Positions 1-13,255 of a stretch of 64,000 bases of DNA are shown one piece after another. Position numbers and translations under genes: made by a program. Within the stretch, counting starts at the first letter, position 1. Every line of letters begins with the position of its first letter. The DNA is from Rhizophagus clarus (taxonomy: Eukaryota; Glomeromycota; Glomeromycetes; Glomerales; Glomeraceae), in the NCBI GenBank assembly GCA_015698045.1, contig BLAL01000242.1, forward strand, positions 1,617,001 through 1,681,000. The letters are read 5' to 3'. The notes under the pieces were generated by a model, which did not search any database, had not been told where the DNA came from, and saw nothing but the letters and a program-made list of their open reading frames with translations.

Positions 1-2136
1 ACTACTACCAGTATATATCATGTGAGAATACTTTCCAATCGTATTCGAATATAATCCAATTATTAATACTGAACTACTAAATATATTTGCTATATCATTC
101 GTAGTTCTTATTATCCAAAATGATTTTATTGTTATTGGTAAAAATATCATTATAATTTTTTGAAATGTTAAAAATAATAATGATATTATTAATAATATTG
201 TTAATATTCCCGACTAAATAAAAAAAATAAAAATAAATTTTTTTTTTTTTTAATTCATTTTTTCTTTCTTTTGAAATAATGAATTGTAAAAAAATTTTTT
301 TTTTTATAACTTACAAGGATAATTTCTTTACGAACGGATTTTCTTGAACCAGCAGGTCGACGTTCTCTACTTCTTCTTCTTGTTCTTTGTTCATGAATTC
401 TCGCAAAGAAAATCGTAATACCAAAAGCTCCAAACGTAATAACCGCGATCACACAAAATAATGCTTCCAATGTGATAAATATCTCATTTAATATCTCTAA
501 AGATATGTTAATTTCTTTTGGTGAAAATTGAAGTAAATAAAATATAATAGATGCTGTTTTTATTAATATAACTAGAACTGCTCCACATTGAAATATTCGA
601 CTTAATTTTCGAACAAATATCATATTATATTTTACTACTTCTGTTAAATTTTTTGTTGCTTTTATCCTATTAAAGAATAAAAGTTCTCATTAACAATGAT
701 ATTAAAAAAAAAAAAAAAAAAAAATTATTTCGGAATTATGAAACTTACCACGGAAATAGATATATTGAGTAACATAAACATAGCATGTAATAACCTGCCA
801 TGACGATAATCTCATAATAAAACTCCGACAAATATATCGCCCAAGGATCATATCCCAACATAACAAGGAAAACTAAATTTTTGATTATCAATATAATATA
901 ATTAATTTCAATAAAAATAATTTATCGGAATCTAATATCTAATAAAGAATAAACTTACTAAATGTGTAAGCTAAAATTACTATAAATAGCCATAATCTTG
1001 GATTTGTATATTCAAATTTATAATTCTTAATCGCCAATACAAAAGATGAAAAAGCCACGATTACAACGGATGAATAGAAAATTTCGAATAAAATAAACCA
1101 TATTTTCCATTCTTTACTCTTAAATAATTTTATCCAAGGTCCCGAATCAGAAGTATATTGAACAAAAGAAACTTGCGGTTCTAAATTCGATATTTGTGTT
1201 GCATCTGATACACTTATTAAAGCTAATTTTGATTTAGATTGTGATAAAATATCAATATTTCCATAATTTTCTCTTAAACCAGGATCTCCACCATTCATTG
1301 ATGTGAATATTATTACCGGCGGTAAATTTATTAAAGAATTTCCGGTTTCATTTTTAGTTTCAGATACGGGAATCGTTGTTTGTACCATATAATTCTGTCG
1401 TAACCAATCGTTACTATCGGAGAAAAGAAAAAATTTTTTAACGTTAGAATTCACGTGAATATCATGTGATTCACATGATCGAGTACTTCTTTTTTTAAAA
1501 CCAAAATATCCCCTGAATTATAAACAAAAAAAAAAAAAATATTTTGATCGTCTATTATATTACTAGTTATAGATAAACTTGAACACTCGTTTATTTTTCC
1601 ACTTAAAACGGGAAATGTGTGATTAATTGTTTGTTTATTTTTTTTTTTCTCTCTTCACAAAGAATCTCGAGGACTTGTCTTTTTTTTTTTAATATATATT
1701 TATATATACATATTTTTTGATTTCGAAACAAAAATCTAGAAAATTAATCTAAATATCGAATTTTTTTTTTTTTTTAAAAAAAAAATTACTTTTTTTACCT
1801 TTGAATTACGTCAGCGTAAGAAGAACATCCATTTTTCATGGCTTCGTCAAATCTTATCAATAAAATTGTAATATTTTCTTTCGTACGAAATTGGTTTAAA
1901 GTACATGGCGACGATGTTGTTGGATCTTCGGAAAATTCACCAATTTCTAAGGTTCCACTTAATGAATAAGAATCATCGTTAGATGAGTTTAAAACCATAA
2001 AATTTACGGTATCGAACGATCCTAATTCTTCCTTATTTACATTGAATAATATTAATTTTGCTGTACAATATGTACTACTATATATAATTAATAGTAGTAA
2101 TATTATTATAAGTCTGTGAAATTTTCCGGTATACAT
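1..2136 (-). CDS. Multi-exon secretory-pathway membrane protein, 3' end beyond left edge
   Basis: Not recognised by name. Five exons join in frame across GT-AG introns on the minus strand: 2136-1799, 1511-959, 872-749, 666-315 and 213 to beyond 1. Every splice phase agrees. The start at 2136 (MYTGKF...) is chosen because a hydrophobic signal-peptide-like stretch follows at once and a TATA box lies about 80 bases upstream; in-frame sequence further up is low complexity. After the signal comes a roughly 250-residue lumenal or extracellular part with several potential N-glycosylation sites. At least five or six hydrophobic segments then follow, separated by a short basic loop (RTRRRSRERR) in exon 4. 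This looks like a multi-pass receptor or transporter-like protein with a lumenal N-terminal domain. No stop or frameshift appears in the visible part, unlike most other genes here, so I believe it is a live host gene. Function is unknown. Confidence 0.75.
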
Positions 2137-2211
2137 TTTAATAACAACATGAAAATTTTTTTTTTTTTTTTTTGGAAAAAAACAAAGAGAGGGAAAAAAA
2201 GAAAAATAGGT

Positions 2212-2221
2212 GCTTTTATAA
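2212..2221 (-). promoter_or_regulatory. TATA box of the membrane-protein gene
   Basis: On the minus strand the sequence reads TATAAAAGCA about 78-85 bases before the ATG at 2136. That leaves room for a 5' UTR of about 50 bases. The in-frame ATG further upstream (2313) lies before this TATA box, which supports the start at 2136. Confidence 0.45.
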
Positions 2222-5109
2222 GCAAGACGATCGTGAGGGAGTAGAAAAAAAATTTTTTTTTTTTTTTGAATATAAAAAAAAATAATTAATGCACGTGGAA
2301 ATGATTTACACAACGTACGGGAATATTATATCGATTATAGAAAAACTATACTAATTAAAGATAAATTATATATGCAGTAAACTGGTAAAAGAAATTAAAG
2401 AAAAAAGAAATTTAACATAAAAAAAAAAAAAAAATTAGGTTGAAAATATGATATGCGCTTTCTGGATGTATGATAAAAAAAAAATAAAAGGTGAATTATT
2501 AATTTAATAAACAATTCTGCAAAAATTTATCATAAATTCGAAATAAAAAAAAAGCTAATAAAAAAGTATTTTATCAGGAATTTTGTACGTTTAAATAAAA
2601 CAATTCGTATATTGGAGATGTGTAACTTATTAATAATAAAAAATCTTATTTGGAAGAATAAAAAAATAATTTCTTTTTTTGAGGATGAAATTATTTTTTT
2701 ATATGTAAAACGTAATTAAAAGTATAAATATATATATATGTATTTTTTTTTCTATGGTACGGTAATAACGGACGGTTAATTATTTCATTGTTATTTGTTT
2801 AGGGTTGAAATTTTTTTATTTTATACTAACGCGTATCAGAGTACCGAGTACCGAAGGTACAGACATCTTGATATATATTGAATAAATTATATTTATTATT
2901 ATATTATATTATTATTACTGTGTATATACTGTACATATACATATATACAGTATATCATTTGTGACCGTATATCTTATACATATAAAATATAATATAAATA
3001 ATATTCTCAGACCATTAAAAGAAATATGAATTAACCCTACGAAAATACAATATTAAAATATAGAAGATCTATCCCTGAGAGATGTCATCATTATTATCAT
3101 AATTCAGGTAATTCACCGATGCCATTTATTATTGTATAAAAAAAAAAAATACCTTTTAAATCTAAAAATAGAACTAAGAAGATTTTCACTTTAAGATTTC
3201 CTGCTTTATATGTATAATAAATAATTAAAATAAAGTGTATAATAACAGACGAAACCAAATATTACCAAATATTACACTATGCTTTTAAAAAAAAAACCAG
3301 ATTATTTCCGGAATAAACCTTTTCGACTGGGATTTACCCATGTGTTTGATAATCAATTTAATTACGGTTAAATTTCTTTCTATTTATTGTTTTCCTGTGC
3401 TCAAATGGTAACTGTCAATACACAAAAAGATGATGTTGTTAGATGTGTAACAAATAATAAATATTAAACAAAGGACACAAGTAATATAAATTACTCATCC
3501 CCTGAAATGTTATCTTATCCCATCAAATTATACAATAATTGTCTCACATTCCTTTGATATAAGCCATTTGTTAATAGTCACAAAGGACATATATTTCGAT
3601 ATATTCTGATGTTGGAACATTCCTTTGTCACATAAAATAAGGAGTCAAAAATGGAAGTTATTTTCTTTGATTCTCGTTCGTCTTCTTTTATTCTTTTGCA
3701 TTTAAATGTATGCGGAGTGCTTGACGTTAAAACTGCGTGGAACAGTGAAACTTAAACACGACTGATAGTTAATTACTGATAAGGTTAAATTACTAATTAA
3801 TGTTGATCCGTTATATCGTACAACCGAAGGGATCGAGCATTACCTCATTGCCCGAACAGGGTTTAATGGTCAAAACTGTGTAGTTGAAATGAAATTGTGT
3901 AATCTTTCTTATCCATACTTTATCTTTACTTATCATTTTCTATCTGAGTTTCTTTTGGTTTATGTTTATTTCCGATACGTTGCAATATTTATTTGTTATT
4001 CTGTATTTATTTGCTATGATATAATTCTTTAAACTGTGCCAGTTAAGAGATAAACAGAAGAATATGGGAGTTAGTACCGAGAAATTTAAGTTATATATTT
4101 TTTTTTATTTCATTTTCTTTTTTAAGAAGTTTACTTCACGTTACGAAAATTGTCACATGAACTCAACTTAGATTTTTTAAGTATCGTTTAATTTAAAAAA
4201 AATAAATTATTATTATTTTAACTCGTTCTTTTGTCATCTTTTATTCTATGTGAATCTGTGTAAAACAATGGTTTCTGAACTCTGAAACATTTTATATTTC
4301 GTATACATTTCGAATTTTACAAATAAAACGTTGTGTTACAAGAATCAGTAAATTTTTAAGATAGAATCTTAGATAACGATGAAACTTCAGATGTTTTTTT
4401 TTATTTTCTTACCGTAAAAACTTAGGTATTTAATACATTTTTAATATATTAACTATAATTTTAATTTACACGAATAAGAGTATTGGTCAACGTTAGGATC
4501 ATGAGATTTACAAATGTTTATGCATCTGTGAATTGGTCTGATATATTCTTTGCATAATATGTGACGCAAGTCGAGCAGGACACGTAAAATCCCATTTAAG
4601 TGCATAATTTGATTTGTTAGTTCAGTATTGGTGTGAGAATCAACGTATTATATTCAATATACTGTATTACATATCGTCGTGACAAATAACATAACATTTA
4701 AAATACATTATTATGTAAGATCGAATCATCGGTTAAAATTTGGTTTTCAGTTCATTTAGTTCATTTGCCATAATTCAAGTTTTATTCTGAAAAATGAAGG
4801 ATAGTTGCACGGTAAGGAATAAATTAATCACGAGATTATGCATAAAAATATTATTATCGTAATATATGAACCATTTGTACCATATAGGTAGGTGACTAAT
4901 TGCCGTTTTGAAGTAAATAAACGTGAACATACAGCGAATTTAAAAGACAAATGAGTCTAAACATAAATTTTTTGCATTGTACTCAAAATTAGTAATTCTA
5001 ATGTGAAATTTGACTCTTCAAATACTACATATATTATTGTAATGCTCTATCTTTCTGTAAATTTACTATTAAATATTTTTTCTTGTGATTTTTTTCTGTT
5101 CCCTTAAAA
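2222..5109. other. AT-rich intergenic DNA, no gene seen
   Basis: No open reading frame of more than about 60 codons and no spliceable coding signal was found on either strand. The stretch holds poly-A/T runs and simple AT-rich sequence. Part of 2300-4800 is less repetitive than the flanking regions and could include untranslated or regulatory sequence of the gene at 1-2136, but nothing specific supports this. Confidence 0.5.
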
Positions 5110-5198
5110 TTGATGTATAGCAATTCCCTACCTTAATAACTCTGAATTCTTTTATTGATGTATAGCAATTCCCTACCTTAATAACTCTGAATTCTTTT
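5110..5198. repeat. Perfect 45-bp tandem duplication
   Basis: A 45-base unit beginning TTGATGTATAGCAATTCCCT occurs twice, head to tail, at 5110 and 5155, with essentially no differences. The duplication is therefore recent. No coding function is seen. Confidence 0.9.
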
Positions 5199-7790
5199 CA
5201 TTATTTTCTTTTAAAATTCTGCAAAAGTATTCCTAATATTTTTTTTTTTTTTTAAAAAAAAAAAAAAATGGCATTGTATTATTCTTTAAATATTCTTTAA
5301 AAAAAAAAAAAGATTTGATATATGCGGGTTTTATGCTAGCAAGGGATCATTCCACTATCAATATTATCTGACAAATACAGGTCAAATAATGATAAATTAG
5401 TATATAATCTGACTAATAACTGATTTATAGCTATTTAATAAATTGCATTAATCAGTTATTAATTGGTAAACCTGATTAATGCAAAATTTAAAGCTGAGAG
5501 TGATCTTGCACTCGGAAGTAATAAAGAAAATTAGTATACAATTGATATCTGATTGTATTTTCACCATAAATTTGCATAAATTATAACTATTTAATAAATT
5601 TGTATTAAAGAAATTTTGAAAAGTTTAGTTAAAAAAAATCTACATATGTTTATTAAATTAAAAAAGTTAAGGAAGAATTCTTTAAAAAAACTAAAGTATG
5701 CAGAAAAAAAGTAAATATTTTTATTGATTCTGAAATAATTAGATATATAATTTTTAAAAAATATTTGAATAAAATTAATAAGGCATGATACTTTTATAAG
5801 TATTAAAATTATTGATGTAACCGATAAAAAGATAGCACCTTTGAAATTAGTTGAACAAATTCTAATTAAAATAAAGGATATTGAAATAGAATCTTATATT
5901 TAATTTTGTTAAAAGTTTTATATAAAATCAATATATAAGTTCAAATTTATCCATAATTTATACAACTTTAAATTTAAGTTTATATAAAATTAAAATTATT
6001 TTTATTTTAATTTAATAGTCATTATTTTAATACTATGTGCAAATATAATTAAAGTCATTATTTTAATACTATGTGCAAATATAATCAAAGTTACTATGTG
6101 CAAATATAATCAAAGTCATTATTTTAAAATATAATCAAAGTCATTATTTTAATACTATGTGCAAATATAATCAAATACTTAACAGCCAGTGGTCATTTCA
6201 GATTACTTGTCGATCATTAATTAAAATAATTTTGTGTAACTATAATTGAATATTTCATCATGTAACTAAAAAAGAAACTTTTTAATACAACGCTTATACA
6301 AATTAAGTAAATTAATAGTTCGTCATATGTATTATAAATTTTTATCATCATTTCCTCTTTAGTAATATTTTTTTTTTTTGCATTTACAAGAAAGTTTGTC
6401 TCAAAAATGAAGTTTTCCTCCAGATGCAACTTAAAAGTAGATGTGAAATACAATTTAAATAACAAAAATATATGTAATTTTATGAGAAGAAAAAGATTTA
6501 CTAAGTTAAAAAGGGCAGTTATTTAGGTAGTTTTTGTGTAAACCACAAAAAGTCAATTTTTATAATAAAAAAAAAAAATTTTGATTTCAATAAAACTTTT
6601 AGTAAAAGCTTTTTTTAACAGTAATTATCTTATTTCTAGCTATAATTTGGCGAAATAAACAACCTTTGTTAAGCTTAGAAGGGTGATTATTATGTCAGAT
6701 TTTTTGTTATTTGTAAATTTTGTTAAAAATTTTTTAATTAAAGCACTAATAAAAAATCTTTTTATCTATTAAAACAATACTATTAGATCTATTTGGGTGT
6801 TATAAGTGAATTTTTGGTCAAAAAACTAGTTAAATATGATGTTTTTTTGTTTATTTAAATTAAACCTTTAATGCTTAAATCCTAGTATTATAATAATCAT
6901 GTAAATTTCTGCAACTTATTAGAAAAAAACTTTAAAATTTTTAAATTTTAATTCATTAAACATAAAAATAAAACATAAATTATTTATTTATAGAAAAAAT
7001 TCTTATTAGCTATTAGGTCTATTTGCTTTGTTAAATTATAAACAAAGATAATACATTATGGATAATAAGTAAAATATTTTTTTTATTTTTAAAGTAGCAT
7101 TAAAATAAAAGATATTTATATAATATTTAAAAAAAATAAGCAAAAAAAAGAAGTTAAAAAAATTTTCTTAATATTTTATTAGTTTGCTATATCAAAATAA
7201 CCATATAATTAACTACCTTCTTTAGTCAGATGCAACTGAATAAAGTGAAATTTTTGACTTTTAAAAAGTTTAAAAATATTTTTCAAGTTTTGAACAAATA
7301 TGTTTACTATTGTTGGAAAAAGTGTTACATTGCATAAATATGGTGTTACCTTTGACCTGAAAATTTTGATTTTAACATAATTTGGGCCGGCATTACGAAT
7401 TTGGCCAGAATTAAGAAAAATTCAGCCAGAATTATGAATTATTGATTGGCAGATTTAACCAGATTGAGTTAATTTTGGCCAACTTTAATTATATACGTGT
7501 ACTATATATTTAAAGAGAATACTGTACCACAAACTTTTTTTTGCAAATTTTATTAAAAAAAATCTCCCTCTTTTTTCCATGATATGATCAGTGACTGTTA
7601 AAAAGTTTTTATCACAAAAAAAATATATTCAAAAAAATATACAATAATTATATTTATAGAATAAAAACTTCTTTGCATATATATATGCATTAATCATAAT
7701 TTACTCATTCTTTTTGCATATCTAATGTTAAGAAATTTTTTTCTTAAGAAAAAATACAGAAAACTTAAGATGATTATCAAATCAAAGAAA
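5199..7790. other. AT-rich repeat-laden intergenic DNA
   Basis: No gene is supported. The small open frames (for example 6217-6465 minus) have AT-driven composition and no recognisable motif. The stretch contains the 36-bp repeat cluster near 6016-6178 and fragments of dispersed repeats, such as the GGCCAGAATTA-type motif near 7380-7470. Confidence 0.5.
6016..6178 (+). repeat. Degenerate ~36-bp tandem repeat
   Basis: About five full or partial copies of a unit reading roughly GTCATTATTTTAATACTATG followed by TGCAAATATAATCAAA. Copies differ in length through internal deletions. No coding signal. Confidence 0.8.
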
Positions 7791-7800
7791 ATAGCACTAA

Positions 7801-8380
7801 AGCTCCAAATTTCTGGTTCAATTCCATTTTTAGTTCTATTTTTGATTCTGAATTTGATTCCTTACTGGATGCTTTTCAGAATAAGATTTTTACTGAAAAA
7901 CATTTTCAGAATTATTTGGAATCTTTGCAATAGAAAGGTACAAAACTCAAAAAAAAATAAAAATTTAATTAATATTAAATTTACACTTATTTTAGTATAA
8001 AAAACATAATTAGCATATAAAGTAAATTTAAAAATTTTTTTGAGTTTTGTATCTTTCTATTGCAAAGACCCCATTTTTTAACTGAAAACATTTTTTTAAT
8101 TAAAAAACTTTATCTGAAAATATTTTCAATTTGAAGTATTTTTCAAAAAACAGTTTCAATTCCATTTTTTGATCTGAAAATAGAACTGGAACTAATTTTT
8201 CAAACTGAAAATGTTTTTTTGGTAGTATTTTTTAACTGAAAATATTTTCAGTTAAAAGTATGACTTAAAAATGTTTTTTAATAAAAATTTTAGGCTAAAA
8301 AAATACTTTCAGTAAAATTTTATATCAGAGAGCCAAATCAGAACTAAAAACAAAACTGAACTGGAAATTCAGAACTCTAA
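7801..8380. mobile_element. MULE-like MITE with 9-10 bp target duplication
   Basis: A 580-bp element bounded by imperfect inverted repeats. The left end is near AGCTCCAAATTTCTGG. The right end, read on the minus strand, is near AGAGTTCTGAATTTCC. The sequence ATAGCACTAA lies immediately outside both ends (7791-7800 and 8381-8390), a 9-10 bp direct repeat as Mutator-like transposases generate. The interior is made of repeated CTGAAAATGTTTTTCAGTT-type motifs and encodes no transposase, so it would depend on an autonomous relative. A related element lies at 11579-11976. Confidence 0.75.
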
Positions 8381-8564
8381 ATAGCACTAATAATTGAATA
8401 TTACTATATATCATGGACCACAGTACCTCCCATATATAGTACTTCCCTCAAAAAATTTGCTAGAATTTTAAAGTATCTGGGTACTTTACATATAGAATTC
8501 CAATTTAAAGCTTAAAATTTTGTAAAATACCCAGGATATAATACTAGGTTTATATATAATGTAT

Positions 8565-8716
8565 ATTTCAGATATATAAAATCACCAGAACAGTCAGTTT
8601 TAGCATTTTTTTTTTTATTTTACATATAAAAAAATACCAGAACAGTCAGTTTTGGCATTTTTTTTGCATTTTTTATATATAAAAGACACCAGAACAGTTA
8701 GTTTTAGCATTTTTTT
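8565..8716 (+). repeat. Three ~50-60 bp tandem units
   Basis: Three copies of a unit containing CACCAGAACAGTCAGTTTT followed by AGCATTTTTTT and an AT-rich linker. Copies differ by single changes and linker length. Located just downstream of the transposase pseudogene on the minus strand. Confidence 0.75.
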
Positions 8717-8759
8717 CAATAATTTCTCTAACTAATGATCTCTGTATTAAAAAATTAGG

Positions 8760-10495
8760 TTAAAGTAGTAAAAGCACATGAACTGTATAACAATTATTTA
8801 AAATGTGTGAATGTTTTTTACAATCAGAGTTAATTCAATTTAGTTTACCTTCTGGCCACAACTCACGTTCTTTCAAAATCAAATAAATTCTCTTTGGTCA
8901 TCTATCTGGAAGATGCATTGGCTATATTAATTCATCAGGTATTAATCCATCCCTAAACTTTCCTTTACCTCCTGGTTTAAGATTCATCTTTGATGCAATT
9001 AAAGCATTTTCTGCATATGCAGTATGAGATATTGCATTATCAAATGCAAATACTTCAATTTCATCAGGATGTAATTTCTCAAAAAAATTGGAATGGCTTT
9101 TTTTTGGTAATCTCATTTAATTCACAAAATAATAAATTTATTTTAAATAAATAACAACTTATAAATTAAATAAAAAATATTTACCTGCATAATCAAATTT
9201 TCAGTTTTCCACCAGCTATCATGATTAGCACCTGGTTTCATTATAATACATGTTTTGTCTTATTCAAATTTTAATTGACCATCAACTTCTGTTAAAAAAT
9301 CACTGACGTGTAAACTTAAACCTACTCCCTTTTAAAAAGAAGCTAATGTCTAATAGGCCCTTAAAATGTTATTTTACCATCATTAGTGTAAAATATTGAT
9401 TCATCATGAGTTACCAATATATATCTCTTTTCATCTTTATTTAAATTAGATTCTATCGACATTATAACATCATCATCTGAGGGTTTTGGCATCCATTGTT
9501 CCAATTGTACCATTTCTACTAAAAATTTTTACTGATATGTAAGTACATCAGGCTGCTCATGTCCATTATAATAAATGTTTTTCTTTTTTGTACGAAATGA
9601 TCAATTAAAATGCTTTAATTATTCATGTATAGTTGTATTGAAAATTATTTTTTTATTTTCAATTTCAATATTTGAAAAAAGCTCCTGTTTAACATATTTC
9701 CTAAATTTTTTTACAGTTACATCACAACTAATACCCCAAAAATATTTAGTAATCGATTGATGAATATCTTCATCTCCTAATAAACTCTTGATTTTTTGAT
9801 GTTTACTACACATTGATGTTAAAATTGAATGGTATTTTACAAAATTTTTTGTCCATATTTTTATTAAACATGCCTGATATTCACCTTTTTCAATACTAAC
9901 TGCAATTGTTTTACTTGCTTCCATATATTTATAACCAGTTAACCTCAAATTAATGTATTGAAGAATAAGTTGCAAATGGTTTTTAACTTAAGAAACTAAT
10001 AAATTGTCTTTAATTAATGTATTCAATTCTTCCAATGCTAAATTAAACCCTTCTTTTTCTATAACTTTATCAAGATTTTTTAAATCATCAATTATAGTGT
10101 TAATTGGATTATCTAACAGTGAATTATTAGTAAAATATTCAGTAATACTTGTGAAACCTTTACATACAGCTTTTGCCGCTGCTTTTTTTTGTCTCTTTGT
10201 TCTGTCAGAATTTCCATGATAGGTTAATGAACATTTATGATTAAAAATCACAGGATTTTTTGCATTTTGATACATAATATCAAATGCAAATTGTGAGATC
10301 TTATTTACTGTTTCTTTCAAATCATGATCATACCAGATATTGTTTTCCTCAAAATCATTAGATAATTTATTATCTGTTAATTCATCATCAGAAACTTTAT
10401 TAATTTCTGTTGTACTTAAAACTTTTTTAGTGGCTCTTATTTCTTTTTTTTTTACGTACAGCTGCAAGTTGTATTTTACAAGACTTTGGAGGCAT
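8760..10495 (-). pseudogene. Decayed DDE-superfamily transposase
   Basis: One degenerate gene read right to left. The likely start is the ATG at 10495 (MPPKSCKIQ...), which is joined to the long downstream frame only if the ten-A run near 10443-10452 is shortened by one base. The N-terminal part (10452-9988) has an acidic region followed by a basic motif with the signature YHGNSDRTKRQKK, seen in fungal transposase-like genes. The frame continues at 9975-9619. The catalytic region follows: an H-D-E-S motif near 9400 and an FDNAISHTAYAENALIASK block with GGKGKFRDG near 9070-8940, matching the FDN...GGK DDE-endonuclease type common in fungal transposons. At least ten stops and frame changes make it inactive. 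The exact superfamily is uncertain. Confidence 0.75.
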
Positions 10496-10521
10496 TTTTT
10501 GCATACAAAAAAAATATACAA

Positions 10522-11578
10522 AAATATACAGTATATCTTTGTATTTTTTTTTAAAAAAAATTTAAATTAAGAAGTAAATGTGATATCATGTTTACTTTTT
10601 AGATTTAATGTATTTTACGAATTTTAACCTAAATTATATAATTTTTATAATTTTAGCTCAATTTATAATGGTCAAATTTATATCATACCTAATAAAATGT
10701 TCTGATTTTAACTTTATATAACTTATATTACAAACAACTTAATAAAAAAAAAAAGCTATCATGTGAAAGAGAACTGTTCAATCTATTATTTAGCAGAAAG
10801 TTTATTTAAAATAATTCATTAGTAAATCACTTTTATAATTTTTAAATCATGTGATTAAAAGTGATAGTTTTAGACTGTATATATTATATCTGCTTATTTT
10901 TAATAAAGATTTTCAGAGAAAATTTCAATTTATTATTAAATTTTTACTTTAGACTTTAAAAACCTAAATTTATTAAAATAATATAATAATATTAATTAAT
11001 AATCCAGATAAAATCAGCACTCTTTGGTACTCTCATAAATTTAGATGATTGTACAATATAAACTTATTTTTTACAATAATAATGTATAACTTTTTTTTTG
11101 CTTATTCTGTTTCCTTGAATTTTTTTGCATATAGAATATTATTTTTACAGCATAGAAATTGGATTTTATAATTTTAGTATTTACTAATAGTGAAAAAAAT
11201 GCAAAAAATTATAAAATCTGACATGTATGCAATGCAAACACTTTTTTTTCAATAATAAATGCATAATTTTTTAGTTTATTCTTTTTCCTTAAATATTTAT
11301 GCATATATGAAAAGATTTTTACTGCACATAAATGAGTTTTTATAATTATAGTGTTTACTAATTATATAAAAATTGTGAAATAAAATGGAATCTGACACGT
11401 GTAAAATATAAATTCATTTTTTCCATTAATAAATATATATTTTTTTTATCTTATTCTTCTTCCTTAAAGTTTATTACATGTATAACTTAATTTTTACTCT
11501 ATAATAATAAATTTTAAAACTGTAGTATTTAGGTATTTCTCATCAATTATTTGTATAATATAAACATTTTAATTAGAA
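10522..11578. other. AT-rich non-coding stretch
   Basis: No gene seen. From about 11030 to 11560 a loosely repeated ~170-bp motif occurs three times (stretches around CTTATTCTTTTTCCTTAA and TGACATGTATGCAATG-like words), and again near 12150-12260 beyond the MITE. This suggests old tandem or transposon-derived repeats. Confidence 0.45.
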
Positions 11579-11976
11579 TTCTGAATTGCAGTTTTCAGTT
11601 CCATTTTCAGTTCTGGCCTATAAAATTTTACTGAAAATGTTTTTCAGGTTAAAATCTTTACTGAAAACTGTTTCTAGATAGAACTTTTAACTGAAATAGT
11701 TTTCAGTTAAAAAATTTTTATCGAAGATAGTTACAGTTTAAAAAAACCAGTTCAGTTCTAGGTTTTAGTTCCAAAAAAACTGAACCAAACCAGATTGAAT
11801 AAAATACTTCAAAATAAAGTATTTTTAATAAGTAGTTTTAACTGAAAATGTTTTCAGTTAAAGTTCTATCTGAAAACATGTTTCAGTAAAAATTTTAAAC
11901 TGAAAAACACTTTCAGTAAAATCTTATAATTGGATTCAGCTGGAACTGAAATGGAATTGAACTGAACCATTCAGAG
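11579..11976. mobile_element. MITE-like inverted-repeat element related to 7801-8380
   Basis: The left end reads AGAATTCTGAATTGCAG. The right end, on the minus strand, reads AGAGCTCTGAATGGTTC. The interior is filled with alternating CAGTT/AACTG motifs, as in the element at 7801-8380, so it belongs to the same family. I could not find a convincing target duplication, so the ends may be decayed. Confidence 0.6.
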
Positions 11977-13255
11977 CTCTAATTTTGATATATGAAGCAT
12001 AATTCTTTTGACAATAAATAAGCAAAATTTTTGACTTATTATAATTTTTCAACTTTTACTACATATATTGTATGATTTTTATAGCATTCAAATGAGTTTT
12101 CATAATTTTAGTATTTACTAATTATGCAAAAAGTAAAAAATAAGACAAAAAATTGAAGATATACAATGTAAACACTTTTTGCAATACTAAACATATGATT
12201 TTTTTTAGCTTATTCTTTTTCTTTGAGTATTTTTACATATATAACTTAATTTTTACAAATTCCAGATAAAATAAAATAATTTTAATATTTACTTATTTAT
12301 TGCCAAACAGTTGTAAAATGTTGCTCCAAATTTTAATATAAAAATAATGCTGATCTTATCCAGATCGTCAATTAATTTATTTAATATAAATTTAATTCAT
12401 ATGTACCAATCCTTGAAATTAGCTTAAATTAAGAATTTTTAATAAAAAATTAGTAAATAGTGCAAAATACAATTGTATTATACATTCATCTTATTAATTT
12501 TATTTAGAATAATCAGAAAATAAAAAAAAATTTTACAACTCGTGTTTAAAAATTAAAGTAATAATGACTTTTTATAACCTATCAACTATTTTAAGAATCT
12601 ATCATTTTTTACATTAGTTGCAAATAAAAGTTTTGTGAATACAATAGTAGTTATTTGCAATTGTTAATGATATTATTTATTTTCCATTGGTGGATGATCA
12701 GATTGGTCTATGATTAGATGTACTCGTAATTAGTTAGAAGTGATTATTTTTGTAATTCTCTCTTAACTTAATAAATGATAGTATGTTATTAACACCAAAA
12801 AAAAAAAAAAAATTTATTTTTCAAAAGCTTTTTCATGATATAAAATAATTAAATAAGGCAGTAAGAATAACTGGATTTTATATAAATTTGTTATAATATT
12901 TAAAGAATTTTAAAAATAAAGAAATAACCAAAATTTTTATTGTCTTTTATTAATTTTTAATTTTAAAAATTTTGTTTTTAAAATATGGAAATAAAGAATC
13001 TTCCTTTATATCATTTACTAATGATGATTTTAAAACTGATGATGATTTTAAAACTCATGTAGACTTCTGTTAGAGAAATCACTTAACCGACATTGAAATC
13101 TTATGATATTTAAATCTATCAGTATGAAAACTTTGATTTTTAGATAGATTATCATTATCACAAAGCCTTGTGAATGCTGTAATCTCTTTAATTATATACT
13201 TTTGATCTCAATTATCCTTAATTCTAAAAATCTGATCATATTTTTTGTCTGACAA
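11977..13255. other. AT-rich non-coding stretch
   Basis: No gene or clear element ends seen. It contains a further copy of the loose repeat found at 11030-11560, followed by simple AT-rich DNA. Confidence 0.4.
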
